The position numbers were made by a program, and so were the translations under genes. A DNA stretch of 64,000 nucleotides from Tetrahymena thermophila SB210 (taxonomy: Eukaryota > Ciliophora > Oligohymenophorea > Hymenostomatida > Tetrahymenidae), in contig NW_002475958.1 of NCBI RefSeq assembly GCF_000189635.1, positions 62,001-126,000 on the forward strand, read 5' to 3'. The notes beneath the pieces are model-generated. The model did not search any database and had not been told where the DNA came from. It saw only the letters and a program-made list of their open reading frames with translations. Below are positions 25,383 to 37,712 of the stretch, piece after piece. Position 1 is the stretch's first letter, and every line of letters starts with the position of its first letter.

Positions 25383-26030
25383 CTAACCCTGATATTTATT
25401 TAGCTCAATATGATATTTTTGATATAGAGTAAAATGTCATTTCGATTTAAGTAAAGCTTTTTGTGGAATATTCTAATTTTAATTAAACATTTTGCATTTT
25501 TGTTTCAAGAATTTTCTAAATAAGTAAATGAAATATTTATTCGAATTTAAAAAAATTTTTAAAGATCATTAGTATAACCTATTGAATTTAAAAGACATTT
25601 AACTCTATTAATTGATTTAATATCTTATATAAATGAATAAATATCCTAATAAATGTTTTCAAAAAGATTAATTTATAATATATAATATAAATCATAATAT
25701 GATTATAAGACCTATCCCTGGTATTTATTTAGCTCAATTTTTGATAAAGAGTAAAATGCCATTTCGATTTAAGTAAGATAATTTACAAACTTTTTGGGGG
25801 AATGTTTTAACTTTGATTAAACATTTTGAATTTTTCGTTCAAGAAATTTCTAAGCATTTATTTACTTTAATTCATAAGTAAATGAAATATTAATTCGAAT
25901 TTAAACAAATTTTCAAAGATCATTAGTATAACCTATTGAATTAAAAAGGCATTTAACTCTACTTATTGATTTAATATCTTATATAAATGAATAAATATCC
26001 TAATAAATATTTTCAAAAAGTATGGAATAA
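25383..26030. repeat. Degenerate tandem duplication (~300-bp unit) upstream of B4
   Basis: The unit beginning near 25,389 (atatttatttagctca) recurs near 25,718. Shared phrases in the same order include agagtaaaatg, catttcgatttaagta, aaacattttg, aaagatcattagtataacc, cctattgaatt, catttaactcta, tgatttaatatcttatataaatga and tatcctaataaat. The second copy has an extra piece with tttcataagtaaatg-like sequence. The unit ends at the spot where the B gene starts, so the leader of B4 is doubled compared with B1 and B3. Confidence 0.75.
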
Positions 26031-26039
26031 ATATAAGTA

Positions 26040-27302
26040 ATGTAAGTATAGTAAGATATTTTAGATATAGAAGAAGTAAGATTATTACATTTTAACTCTG
26101 AATATGCAAAATGTTAGGAGAGGTGTAAAATCATTCTTTAATAAAAACCTTATTTGTATTAAGTTAGAACGTACTACGGATTCTTTTTAATGTATGATGA
26201 TTTAAGCGAATCTCTTAAATAGTAATTGTAAGTTTATCAAGAAGATCCATACTACTTTGAAAACACTTCATATTTGTTAGATAACATTTTCTGTAATTTC
26301 TAAAATAAAGGTAGAAGTTTGGTTTAAACTATTTTCAAATAATATTATGATTACTAAGGAGAAAAAAATGGCTTCTATTATATTTGCTTAGCATTAATTT
26401 ATCGCATTTAAAAAGGTAATGAAAAATCTTACCAAATTTTAATTTCAAAATTAAATGATTATGATGATTAACCTATGGTCTAAATTTGGTTTTATCATCA
26501 ACTCGGAGATATCTCCTAAAGTATTACAGATAGTAGAGATGATGTAAAAAAAGAAGATGTATAAAAATCTATATTTTTTTATGAAAAAGCTATAGAACTA
26601 TAACCAAGATCTTAAATGAATATTACAAATTTAGGAGTCTAATATCATATAATAGGAACTCAAGAAACCATAATAAAATCTATTTAATGTTTTTATAAAG
26701 CTCTGAATATTATTCCAGAAGATCACCATACACTTTGCAATTTATCTTCTGTGTTATAAGATGTTGGCCATTATGATTAAAGTTTTTAAATAATAAAAAT
26801 GTGTTTTAAAAAGTTAAAATTTAATTTTGTTTTATAATAATATTTAATTCTGCTCTTAAATCAATTTAATATGCTAGGAATTGAAAATATTGATTAGATA
26901 TTTAAAGAAGTTTGCTAAGGTTTATTAATTTTAATTAAAATAGAAGCAAATAATTAGTATCAGTTTATCATTTTTTTACACATATAGATTTTATCAATTC
27001 AACATTCTATACAACTTAAACATATAGACTTGTTTGAATAAATTGTTTCAGAATTTAGAAGGGAAGATATAATTTCTTTAATTGAGTTAAAAAAATTTAT
27101 GATAGAATAATAATTAATGGAAGATAATGGAGAAGAATAAACAAAGATAGTTCCTGTTCAAAAGTTGGCACATATTTTAATATAAAAAGAATTAATGATT
27201 TCATAATAATTACTGTCTTTAATAGCTTATAAAAATATAATCTAGAATAATTTGCATTTCTAATAATCTTTCTCTCATTGGGATTTACACATTGATAATT
27301 GA
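26040..27302 (+). CDS. Family B TPR-type protein, copy B4
   Basis: Single exon, 421 codons from ATG 26040 to TGA 27302. It starts MQVQQDILDIEEVRLLHFN. TPR units are recognisable (FYEKAIELQPRSQMNITNLG, YKALNIIPEDHHTLCNLSSV). The segment around residues 155-180 (GDISQSITDSRDDVKKEDVQ) differs from B1 and B3 (GCHFQHKTNHGDDEENENVQ type) while the frame and total length are kept. That region looks like the least constrained loop. The end is SFSHWDLHIDN. It lies at the right end of the repeat array, after module C3. Confidence 0.85.
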
Positions 27303-30297
27303 AAGTTTTTTTTTAATTTTATTAAGAGAGTAATTTTCTCAAACTAAAAAATAAAAGTTTTTGTTTATTTTTTAATCAAATAAAATTGTTTATTTTTACA
27401 AAATATTTTTAATTTTTTGTTTTTATAAACTTAACTTTCAATTTTATTTCGCTTTTTCCTTACTATTACGAATTTCAATCAAATATAAACAATTAAATTA
27501 AATACATATTAGCCTTATTGATATCACACTTATTTTTATTCTATTTTTCAAGGACTACAATAATATTTGTTTAATATTAAATTCTTATATAATTATATAT
27601 TTTTTTTTCCATAACAATATTTTTAATTTTGGGTCAATTCTAATTCATTATATTTATAAAAATTTGCAATAAATTAATTTTGCTTACTAATATTAAATAA
27701 AATATTTATAAAATATAATAATTAAATAATTTTTTTTTGTTATTTAATTATTTTCTTTGTAAATATAATAAATTTATTATGAGAAAGATAATATTTAAAA
27801 ATAAATTATATAAGCTAAATGGAAGTTGAATAAATTCAAGGAAATTTCCCTCAAAATCAGCTGCTATTTATCAAGAATTATTTTTCGGTAGCTTGTTTGG
27901 ATAATATTCTTCAGGTAAATTTTTTACAAGAAAATGGAAAGAAATGGATTTTATTATTACCTAGAACCACTTAAAAGAGAATTTAAATAAAATATTTTAC
28001 CTATTCTAACAAAAAATAGTAATTAGTTCACTAATTAGGAGTTTTAATTAAATATAAAAAACATTAAACACCTCTAAATATTAAATTCTAGATTTATAAG
28101 TTTCTGCTGAAATAGGTAATAAATAATAAAAAACATAATCTAGAATTCACTGTTACCCTTAAATATGATTGTAGTGTTTCTTCAGATCTACTGACTTATT
28201 CAGGATAGTATAGCTGAACAAAAACCTCTAGAAAAAAATTAAAAAAATAATAAATAAAACTTTAAAAAATAGAAGAAGATAATAAAATTTAGATAGCATA
28301 CATTAAATTTTTTAAATAAATAAGTCAAATTATCAACAAAGATTGTTTTTTTTTAAATTATCTAAGATAATAAACATTTAATAATTAAGATCAAAAAAAT
28401 TTAAAGATGATATTTAAATAACAGATAATAGCTTTTAAACAATAATTAAAATTTTTAAATCAGGATTTGCTTTCCAAAAAGAAATAGGAACATCAACAAA
28501 TAATTAAATAGGAATCTTTAAATATTATTTGAAGTAAAAAGGACGAATAAAATGATAGCTAAAATTAAATTCAAGACCAAAGTGAAGCGAGTCCTGATTA
28601 AATTCTCAATTTCTAAATCTTATTTAACAATGAATTTGATAAAACACAAAAATGAAAAGTATGAAATTATACATGTTGATCCTAAAAATAATATTAATTA
28701 ACCATAACTTATTTGAAATAGAAAAAGAAAAAATTAGGAATAATTTGAATTCTATGTAAATTATTTGACTTAAAAATAATTTTAAATACTTTAAATTGTG
28801 ATATAAATTAGTAAATTAATTATCCTAGGTAAAACACCAAAATAAAATAAAAAACTTTGTACTAATTAGTTTTATTATTAAAATAAGTAATATTCGTTTA
28901 AAAACTTTTATAATATTCACAACATTTTTTAATTATTTAAAATTTGATTTGAGTGATTTACTCAAGATTACATTATAACATCAAATAGAGTACTATTACC
29001 AAAGATTAATTGTAATTAAAATAGGGTGTTACATACATTGAATTCCAACCTCCTTGATTTGAAAATAAAATTATGAAATGATATAGTTAAGCTAAGCAAT
29101 GCTTAAATAATAAATATAAATATATTTATATTACTCACTTTAATACATGAAGCAATTCTAACAATAAACATTTCTTATGATAATTTAAGTAAAAATGTCT
29201 ACTAAACTCTGCCTTTATAAATTTGTAATTTTTATGAATTACACTTAAAAAAAGAATCAACATTTAGCAAATAGTTAAATATTGGTCATAATACGCAAAA
29301 ATAAATCGTACCATAAAAAATCTTACAGATTTTTATTTTAGGAAATTTAAATTCTTAATTTTGTAATAATTGATATCTAAAAGAAGTAATTGAAGTTAGA
29401 TTTCTTTAGAAGAAATTGGATTCATTAATTTATGCCATAACAAAAATAGATTGAAAACTCAATTTAATGAACCTTAAAATCCATAAAATTTGACGAAAAT
29501 GAAAAATAGCTTAGATTTATAAATAAGATAATGCATATTTTTTAACTTTAAAAATAGTTTTTAATTTTCAGATTATGCTACAAATAAATAATTAAATCTT
29601 AGCAGGGAAACAATTTTGTTAAATTTATTTAATATGCAAACATATTAATTATTATTACTTTAAGGAGAAAATAAATTTAGAAAAATTCTTTTATAACTAA
29701 ATAAAATTGTCCTCAACTCAAATCAACACAAAATGTGTAAACATAAATAAATAATATTCTTGAGTGATTAACTTTTTGAGATTACTTTTGTATTCTTGAT
29801 AAATAAATAGTAGATAATACTTTAAATACTTTACATGACACTAGATAGCATTAAGAGGAAAAGAATTTGTGTATACCACAGCACAACTAAAAAATTACTC
29901 TTCCTTTCATAAATTAGTTTCTAAAAATAATTTCTGTGATATAAATGAAATCAAAAATATCTCTTTGTCATCGTCATTTAGCGCAAAAAATTTTTAAGAG
30001 ACTGGAAAATAATTAAAGATTTTTAATTAAATAATGTGATGAGAAATCATAGGTTTTGTGTTTTGGAAATGTATTTTTGCTTCTATTAATAAATTTTTGA
30101 TCACCCACCTTAAGGAACAGACTTTTTAAGTCATAAATTTATTTGATATCACTACTTTTAAGATATATTACTTAATTCTTCATTTACATTAAACAAATCT
30201 GTGGAGTAAAACTTTTAAATGCGGTTAAGCTGTGATTAACAAAATAATAAATAAATTAAAAAAAAAAGTAGTTTAACTCAATAAAAAATTGATAAAA
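27303..30297. other. Long gene-poor stretch with possible gene relics
   Basis: Positions 27,303-27,700 are the family B downstream flank. Between about 27,950 and 28,760 several plus-strand pieces look coding under the ciliate code (for example SKKDEQNDSQNQIQDQSEAS at about 28,530-28,590, then FQILFNNEFDKTQK), but TGA codons and frame changes break them and no start or splice pattern joins them. I read this as a decayed gene, with low confidence. From 28,800 to 30,297 nothing was recognised apart from the presumed promoter of the next gene. Confidence 0.45.
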
Positions 30298-32130
30298 ATG
30301 AATTATTTCAACTTGGAAAACATTGAAAATCAATCTTCTAGAAGAAATAAGAAGATTACTCGCGTTGCTCTTCTTTCTTTACTTATCGTTGGTATGTTTG
30401 GAGCTATTCTTTACTTTAGCGAACCTAACAAAACTGTAGTTGTCCCCAACATGCTCTACATGGATTCTCAAAACAACGATTTAGTAATTACTACTTCTAG
30501 AAACATGACTGTCTGCAGCAGCCAAGGAGGTGATGGAATTCCTGATACTCATTAATAATGTACTGCCTATAACTCCATCTAAGATATAGTCGCACAAAAA
30601 GTTGAAGGAACCAACATGATTAATGTCTTCATTGCTTACAAGGATATTAGCTATAACACTGAATTTAACTCAACCGGTAACTATATTCCAGACCAATCTG
30701 AATTCAAGCCTTTCCTTGAAGATGAAGTAGATCTTGTTTTCAAAGCTACTCTTACTAACGATGGTACTCTTTTGGGATTATATGCTCCTAAAAACTTCAC
30801 TTACTCTGAACTTGTTGTCAGATTAACTGAAAGACTTATTGAATAGTACTTCCCCTAATTGAATGCTACTCTTTATCCTCAAGGACCTTCAATGCTTTTG
30901 GGTGCTTCCGAATAGTACGTTGAAAATAACTACCTCGGTCTCGTTGCTCCTACATTCTCATACTAACTTGTTGAAGATGATCACGTCATTCTTTCAAAGC
31001 AATACACTGATAAGAATTTTGTTCACTTCTAATACTCCCTCGGTGGCGATATCCCCTCTATTAATTTCTAATCTGACTTCACCATTAAGAACGGTTAAGT
31101 TGAAGTAAACAAGGAAGTCATGACTTTCAGAGTTAACAAATAAGAAAAGATTAAATTAAGAGAATCAGACAGCATCCCCATTAACAATTCTACTGAATAT
31201 ATTGAATTAATCGGTTAATCTAATTCCAAGATTGAAAGTCACTTAGAAATCCTAAGCACTACTCACAACCCTGAATTAGTTTCTGATCTCATCATCTACG
31301 AATTCAACAGAGGATTTGTTCAAATTGACTTGAGTTAAAACAGTGGTAAGATTGACGTCCTTAAGGGTGGTGAATAAGGTAGCTCCCTCTTAGCTGATGC
31401 TGAACCCATCATCCAAAAGAGCTACGATGTTTTCAGACACGCTATTGTTGGTAATGAAATATCCTTAAGTATTGATTACAAGAACTTCATTGACTACTCT
31501 GAAATTTCTTCCAGTATCTGGTTGAATGGTCTTCATATCTACACTATATATTCTACTAACATCGACCATCCTTGGTATGCTTGTGCTGATTTCAACAGAG
31601 GTGACAACAGAAACGAACACCTTAAAGTATTCGAAGTTATTTATCCTCTTCTTGGTGGTGTCCTTAACATTCCTATCAGTGCTTACGTTCAAGTTGACTT
31701 TGGCTGGAACTTTACTGTTGGTGCAAGTGGTGTTAACTGTAACATCGAATTCAAGCCTTATGTTAATCCTTCATTTGAAGTCACTGGTGCTGTTAGTGTC
31801 TGGAAGGTTGCAGAAGGTGGTGTTTTTGCTAGAGGAAACGTAGCCAATACTTATGTTGACTTCCTTCTTTAACTTGACAGAAAGGCTTTACAACTTCTTT
31901 TCACAGTTGATGCTAAATTGATCCCCTTTGAATATCACATTGGTGCTTTCTATTAATACATCAATTGCAGTATCAGAAAAATTATTCAAAACATTTTCAA
32001 ATTCAAGTGGGGTGAAGTTTGTTCTATGAGTGATAGACACGAAGTCCCTCTTCTTAACGGTCAACTTTTAGAAACTCTTTCATACAATCTTCACAGAGAA
32101 ACCAAGCCATTACTCCCTCCCTCTGCTTGA
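30298..32130 (+). CDS. Type II (single-pass) membrane protein, unknown function
   Basis: One exon, 610 residues, ATG 30298 to TGA 32130; a TTG three codons upstream is not needed. A basic N-terminus (SSRRNKKITR) precedes one membrane segment at residues 23-40, which fits a signal anchor with the rest outside or in the lumen. The large ectodomain has several NxS/T sites (NMT, NFT, NAT, NNST) and about seven Cys. Codon use differs sharply from the left half of the window: many C-ending codons (AAC, TTC, CTC, GTC), some CAA for Gln and few rare codons, as in highly expressed ciliate genes. Long beta-like stretches (IEFKPYVNPSFEVTGAVSVW) dominate the C-terminal half. No domain was recognised. Confidence 0.85.
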
Positions 32131-33005
32131 TCATAACAATTTTTAAAAAACTTAAAATGAATTTAAATAATTCTAATAAAATATAAAAAAAACATATGTG
32201 AATGCATTTGATTTATAATTCATGCTATTTTTTTATTTTTAATTGATGTCCAAACCAATAAAAATTCTTTCTTCTACCATTTTATAAGATACATTTCTTT
32301 AAATTTTTAATTAAATTTATTCTCGTCCAGTTTTTCTTACACTTATTGTATATTTATTTAATTGAAAAACAAAAGAATTTTTGAATTTCATGCAAAATCT
32401 GTTCAAAACATATTCTAATAAAGTTAAAAAATGTAAGTAACAAATAATTCCATAGATCAAAGATTGCTTATTGCACAAATTATATCTCTTTTTATCATAA
32501 AATATTCAAAACAAATTATATTTTTTAATTTTTTGAAAAAAAACATTAAAATGTTGAAAAGAATTTTTAAAAAAAAATAATAATTTAATCAAAATTTCAT
32601 AAAGTAATTAGAAAAAAATATATTCATTTAATTCTAGCTTTAGTAGCTAGCTTACTAAGATAGTAAAATTAATTAACTTCAAGAAATATTTTAAATGATT
32701 AATTTGTTCAGATATTTTAATAATATTTCATAACTTTTTTAAACGGATACTTTATATAAAATTTGTGAATTTACTAAATTTTTTAAAGAAATTTATAATC
32801 ATACCCATAGTAAATTATTTATTTTACTCAAACTAATATAGAGTTCACATAGTAATTCAAATATTATTCTATTCCCAATTACTTTTTTTTTTCAATTTTA
32901 ACAATATGGAGTGCATCATAATTCATTTGTAAACTCATTTATTAATTTTTGAGTAGCTAATCAAGGATATTATAATTTATTAAGAAGTTTTATCAAATAG
33001 AAGCA
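32131..33005. other. Intergenic between convergent genes
   Basis: AT-rich 3' region shared by the 30298 gene (plus) and the cysteine protease (minus). Nothing else recognised. Confidence 0.6.
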
Positions 33006-34138
33006 TCAGAAGGATTCAGCAGAAACTTCGGTTTATTCTTCAAGAAGAGGATAAGAAGCACAAGTGGCGACACCACACATGTTAACACCTCTTTGGATCT
33101 TGAAGTAACCTTCGTCACCCCAGAATTCACTCCAAGAGTTTTTAACGTACCAGTAATCAACACCATTTTCAGAACCGTATCCGACAGCTAAGACAGCGTG
33201 GTTAACAGTTTGAGGAGAGCTTGAACAGTCAGGATTGGAGTAGACACCAGACTTGTAAAGCTTGAAATCACCCATAACCTAGAAAGCAATAGATACAGGA
33301 CCAACGGTACCAACAGCTTGCTTCAATTAATCTTCATCACCTTAAGTAATGTTGAAAGAACCACCCCTAACTCTAGCACCAACAGTTTCAGGGCTGAATT
33401 AACATTCTTGATCTTGAGCAATATAGTAATATGAGTTTTCATAAGAAATACCACCATTGTATTTGATATATTCGAAAGCTTAAGAGGGTAAACCACCACT
33501 GCAACCATTGTTATTAAAAGCACCAGCGCAGTCAATCAATTGTTATTCAGAGAGAGAAGTAGGTTCGACGTCTATTTAAATTAAAAATATAAATTAATTA
33601 ATATTAAATACCAAAAATTAAAAAATTTTATACCTTCAAAAATGGCATAGTGAGATTCAATAGCTCCGGTAGTGGAGAAGGTCCAGCAAGAACCGCAATT
33701 TTGTTGATCCTTGACAGGGCTAACCTTGTTAAGGTCTTTCCAGTTAATGCTTTCAGGGACTTAAACGTTCTTCTTATTTTGGATCTTCATAGGCTTCTTA
33801 AGGGTGAGTTCAGCAGTAGCAGAGCAATCTTAAGAACCAAGATATTCAGTAACGAATTATTCATCGGACATGAAAGCAAAAGGTGAATCGATAGATAAAG
33901 TATAGGTAGCATTTACCTTTTTGTTGTGTTCTCTAACTCTTCTAACAGATTCCTTGAAGTGTTAGAATTCTAAATGTTCAACATTTAAATGAGGTCTGTA
34001 TAATCTAGCAAGAGATAAGACGTAGTCGTCGTGTAAGGGGAGGATATTATTTAAAAGACCTTCCTTAACTTCGAATTCTTAGGCTGCGGCAAAGCAGACG
34101 AAGATGGCTAATGTAATAAACAAAGCTTATTGTTTCAT
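33006..34138 (-). CDS. Secreted papain-family (C1A) cysteine protease, cathepsin L-like
   Basis: Exon 1 is 34138-33634, the intron 33633-33572 (62 nt, GTATAA...AATAG) and exon 2 33571-33006; 356 residues, exactly in phase. Residues 1-19 ([19 protein letters not shown]) are a signal peptide. A propeptide of about 110 residues follows, with a partial ERFNIN-like helix ([14 protein letters not shown]). The mature domain starts near [19 protein letters not shown]. All active-site residues are present: Gln145 and Cys151 in QQNCGSCW, His293 in [10 protein letters not shown] and Asn313 in [12 protein letters not shown] of the S2 region (NGCSGGLP) is present too. It is expected to work in phagosomes/lysosomes or outside the cell. 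Codons are of the highly expressed type. Confidence 0.95.
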
Positions 34139-35429
34139 TTCTCTTCAATTATTGCTTTTAATTTATCTTTGATTTATATTAATTATATATATTGAATTCT
34201 CACATATCCCCCTCCTTCCCTCAATTGAGTTTTAGATATTCTTTTATAATTTAAGTTTATTATATATGACTTTTAATTTCTTTTTGGATTCCTCTTTGTA
34301 AATTATTTATTCTTATGTATGCTTTCTTTTTTGTATTAAATATTTAGATTCAATTATTAATGATTTTTTGCTTAATCGCCAATTCCAATAAATATCAAAC
34401 AGTCTTCTTTTAATTAATATCTTTGATTATTAATCTTTTATTTCAAACACTAAAAATCAATCAATCTATCAATCATTTATTCCATAATCCATTTCTTTAT
34501 TGATTCATTCATTCAATCAATCAATTGTTTTCAATTTAACTTTGCTTGACTTTGTTTTTTCACTTTAATAGTCTCTTCTTGCAAGATCAAACAAATACTC
34601 CAAGCACTTTATATTTTACTTACCTTTTAGTTAGAGAATTTTGAATGCAAGTAAAATTATAATTGCTTGATTTAGTATGATTGATTTCATTTATTTATTT
34701 TTTTTGCTTGCTTATATCAATACTACATAATAAATAAGTAATTTATTTCATTTATTGATTTTATTAAAATACAAAAACTCTATTTAATTAAGCACAATTA
34801 AAGGCTTGTTTTTGTGTCAAATATTTCCTAATCTTTTACTAAATTAAGTTAATGAAATATATTCAAAAAAAAAAATATAATGCGAGTATTTTTTTTCTTT
34901 ACCATAACTTTTAAAAGTTATGCAAAGTTTCCAAACAATAAAAGAATTTCAAAAAATTCATTGAATAAATGTTTTTATTTTATCAACAACATTTTTTTAA
35001 AAATTATTACAAATATGTTTAAATCAGTCTATAAAGAAACAATTATAAAAATATGTATTGGAATTTTTAAATTTGTTAATAAAAAACAAAATTATTTTAA
35101 CCCAAATAAATAAAATTAATATCCATTTTTTATTTTTTTAATGGAAGGTTAAGAAATTGATTTTTGTACAAATAATAAATATTTATTATTGAATGATAAA
35201 GTTTAATTTTGATGAATTACTTTTATAATTTTTTAATAAGTAAAACTATTTCTTAAATTTTACAGTAGCATTTTAGATAGATGGTAAGTAGGTAGACATA
35301 TATATTAATTTATTTATTTAATTTGATAACTAATAGGCGAGAGAAAAAAATGATATATTAACGTAAATATCTCCCTTTTAATATTATTATTTTTCTTAAT
35401 TTAAAATAATAGCAAAATTGATAAAATTT
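34139..35429. other. Intergenic, tetranucleotide-rich promoter region of the protease
   Basis: No gene. Around 34,445-34,540 are runs of ATCA/ATTC units (atcaatcaatctatcaatca, attcattcaatcaatcaatt). A plus-strand frame at 34,880-35,113 is open but is only AT-rich Lys/Phe/Asn sequence without family features, so it is not called. Confidence 0.55.
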
Positions 35430-37712
35430 TCACTGATTTTGCTAGATAAGAACTTCTAAAATATTCTTAACTAATTTATTGGCTTATACCCTACCTACAG
35501 TGTTGCTCCAATTGTAGAATTGATTGAAATCAAATGTACTATATTGAGTAAGTTCAAAATATACAGCTAAATTTGTTTTAACTTCTTCAGTGTTAAATAT
35601 TCTATTAATGAAATAGCATAACAATATTTTCATAGCTATTCTATAAACTTTAGTACCATGTTCCTTATTTAAATTATATAATTTTTTGTGTAAATCAGCT
35701 AAGGTATTAAATGTTTCCATTAATGCCTTCCTATATGGTAACTTAAATTCTTCAAATGAATTTTCATTTATTTACATAAGAACTCCATCCTAATTTTGCA
35801 TTTCACTACCTAACTTCATATAATTTTTATGTAAATGAATAGCAGCTTGCTTTTCATCACTTACTACTTTTTTTAACAACTAAGCATACTCATTACTCAC
35901 AACAAAACTTTCCCAATCATTTTAGGGAAGTAAAAAAATATTTTCTTTTTATTCTAAAGAATATTTAAGTCTTTTAGCATAAAAATTCCAAGCTTTATTT
36001 ATAAAATAGCAAGTGAGTCCATCTTGACTTGATAATTCTCTAGAAAGAAGTTCTAAAGTATGAAATAGGAACTAATACTTTTCAATCTCATAATTATAAA
36101 GTTCTAATGATTTTTTGTAGATGCTTTGTTTCTATTTTATAAAATATTTAATTTAAGTTAGATTTAATTGATCTAAACTTAATCTAAATTATAAATTCAA
36201 TCATCAAATAAACATACATACAAATTTTGCTTCGCCTAAATTATTTTTCTACAATTAAAACTATCAATTAATGCATAAATAAATAAAATTACAAGTTTAA
36301 CTGCTGAAGAGGATCTAATATCGGAGTCTATATAATGTATATTTTCCTCATCTTTAAAATTTATACTCACTGCATTATCATCTTAATTTGATAGATCGGT
36401 CCTTTCATTTGTCTCAATCACAGTTTTTAAGCTTTTGTTTTCGCTTTATTTCTTTGTATCTTTAGTTTATTACTATATTATAAACGAAAAATTAAATAAA
36501 ATTAATGGTTCTGAAAGAATTTAATTTTGAACAAATTGAAAATAATTATTTTCATTCTTCTAATTAAATTTTAGCTATTTTGTCTTACGGATGATAAAAG
36601 CTCTTCTCCGTCAATCTAATCGTATGTGTCTTTAAGACTTTTTTAATTTTCTTCGAATCTTGTAGAATAAAATAGCTTAGATTAATTCTTATTCAAGTGT
36701 GAGAACTAAGGCCCATCCATTTTTTCTATCAGAGGATGACTCATTATTTAGAAAAAGTTTATACGTTATTTTTAATCATAAACAAACACTTTGGAGAAAA
36801 AATCTTTGATTTCAGGTGAGAGCTTGTCAGCCTTTTCTTTAGATTTAGGGAATTTTTGCACCCATCTATCTGTGTCATAAACTTTATCTTTACACTACCT
36901 TTCAATCATTTAAAATATAAATTACCCATAAAAAGGTAAGTGTCCAAAAACCATAACATAAAGCAAAACTCCTAGTGCCCATATATCTGCCTAAAAAAAA
37001 AAAAAAATTTAAGAATTTATTTTGTTTTAAAATAAATATTTTTAAAAACTAAATTATAGCTATTCAAAAAAATTTATTAAATGCTGAATCAATTCTTAAG
37101 TAATAAATTGGCTACTTTATAATCGTAGGGCTATTGCTAATGAAGTTCTGGAGGCATATACTCTGCTGTTCCACAGACTGTAGTAGTTAATTCATTAAAT
37201 CCTAGAGGTCTAGCAAACCCAAAATCACAGATTTTAGCAACATTGTTGTGAATTAGTATATTTTCTGGCTTTAAATCTCTATGCATATACCCTTTTTCAT
37301 GGATTGTTTTGAGTCCATTTAAGATTTAAGAAAAGTAGACTAATGCTTCATTTTCTGGTAAACCCTACCCATTTTTGGAGTGTAATAAATTAAATAGATT
37401 TCCTTCAGCACAATATTCCATAACAAAGAAATGAGCAAGATTAGTTTCAAAATAATCATATAATTTAACACAATTCACACAGTTAATGCTTTTCATAGAT
37501 TCTATTTCATTTTGAATATACTTTCTTAAGAATGGTCTATCTTTCATATATGACTTACTAATCATCTTCAATGCATAAGTTTTACCATCCTTTTCAGCTT
37601 TATAGACACTACCAAACGAGCCTTTTCCTAATCTTTCTACAATTTAATATCCTTCAATAATTGGCTCTTTGCTTGAACCTTGTTCAGGGCCTTTACCTTA
37701 CTTTTAATCCAT
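35430..37712 (-). CDS. ULK/ATG1-like serine/threonine protein kinase
   Basis: Four exons: 37712-37116, 36990-36589, 36472-36293 and 36131-35430, with introns of 125, 116 and 161 nt; 626 residues, all junctions in phase. Kinase domain at about residues 21-290: glycine loop [10 protein letters not shown], Lys49 in [15 protein letters not shown] with Asp146, DFGFARPL with Asp163, PPE in place of APE, and [19 protein letters not shown]. It is therefore predicted active. DFGFAR and the insert-free lobe suggest the ULK group. After a Lys/Asp/Asn linker comes an all-helical C-terminal region ([16 protein letters not shown]... [11 protein letters not shown]) that reappears in the pseudokinase at 48,608. 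It could act in autophagy or cilium control, as ULK kinases do elsewhere; this is inference. Confidence 0.88.

Larger units (their letters stand above)
22092..26039. repeat. Modules C2 and C3, a hairpin, and the B4 leader with a tandem duplication
   Basis: No intact gene over ~3.9 kb. C2 spans about 22,195-23,503 and C3 about 23,865-25,134; they share most of their length. In C2 the ATG at 22,574 opens a 61-codon hydrophobic frame, but C1 and C3 have no matching start, so I do not call it a gene. Between them, 23,600-23,860 is unlike the rest and contains a perfect 7-bp hairpin. From 25,135 the B upstream flank begins, and 25,383-26,030 holds a degenerate tandem duplication. Confidence 0.6.

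Noticed and set aside
29050-29066. Sequence ttccaacctccttg resembling a chromosome-breakage sequence
   Set aside because: It differs from the remembered 15-base consensus (TAAACCAACCTCTTT) at several positions, and no telomeric repeat is near.
31465-31843. Minus frame 31465-31692 and plus frame 31526-31843
   Set aside because: Shadows of the 610-residue membrane-protein gene, which is open over its whole length in a single frame.
33650-33886. Plus-strand open frame opposite the cysteine protease
   Set aside because: Antisense to the protease exon 1, whose active-site region accounts for the sequence.
34880-35113. 77-codon plus-strand frame
   Set aside because: Composition is plain Phe/Lys/Asn/Ile from AT-rich DNA, with no domain, family or splice context.
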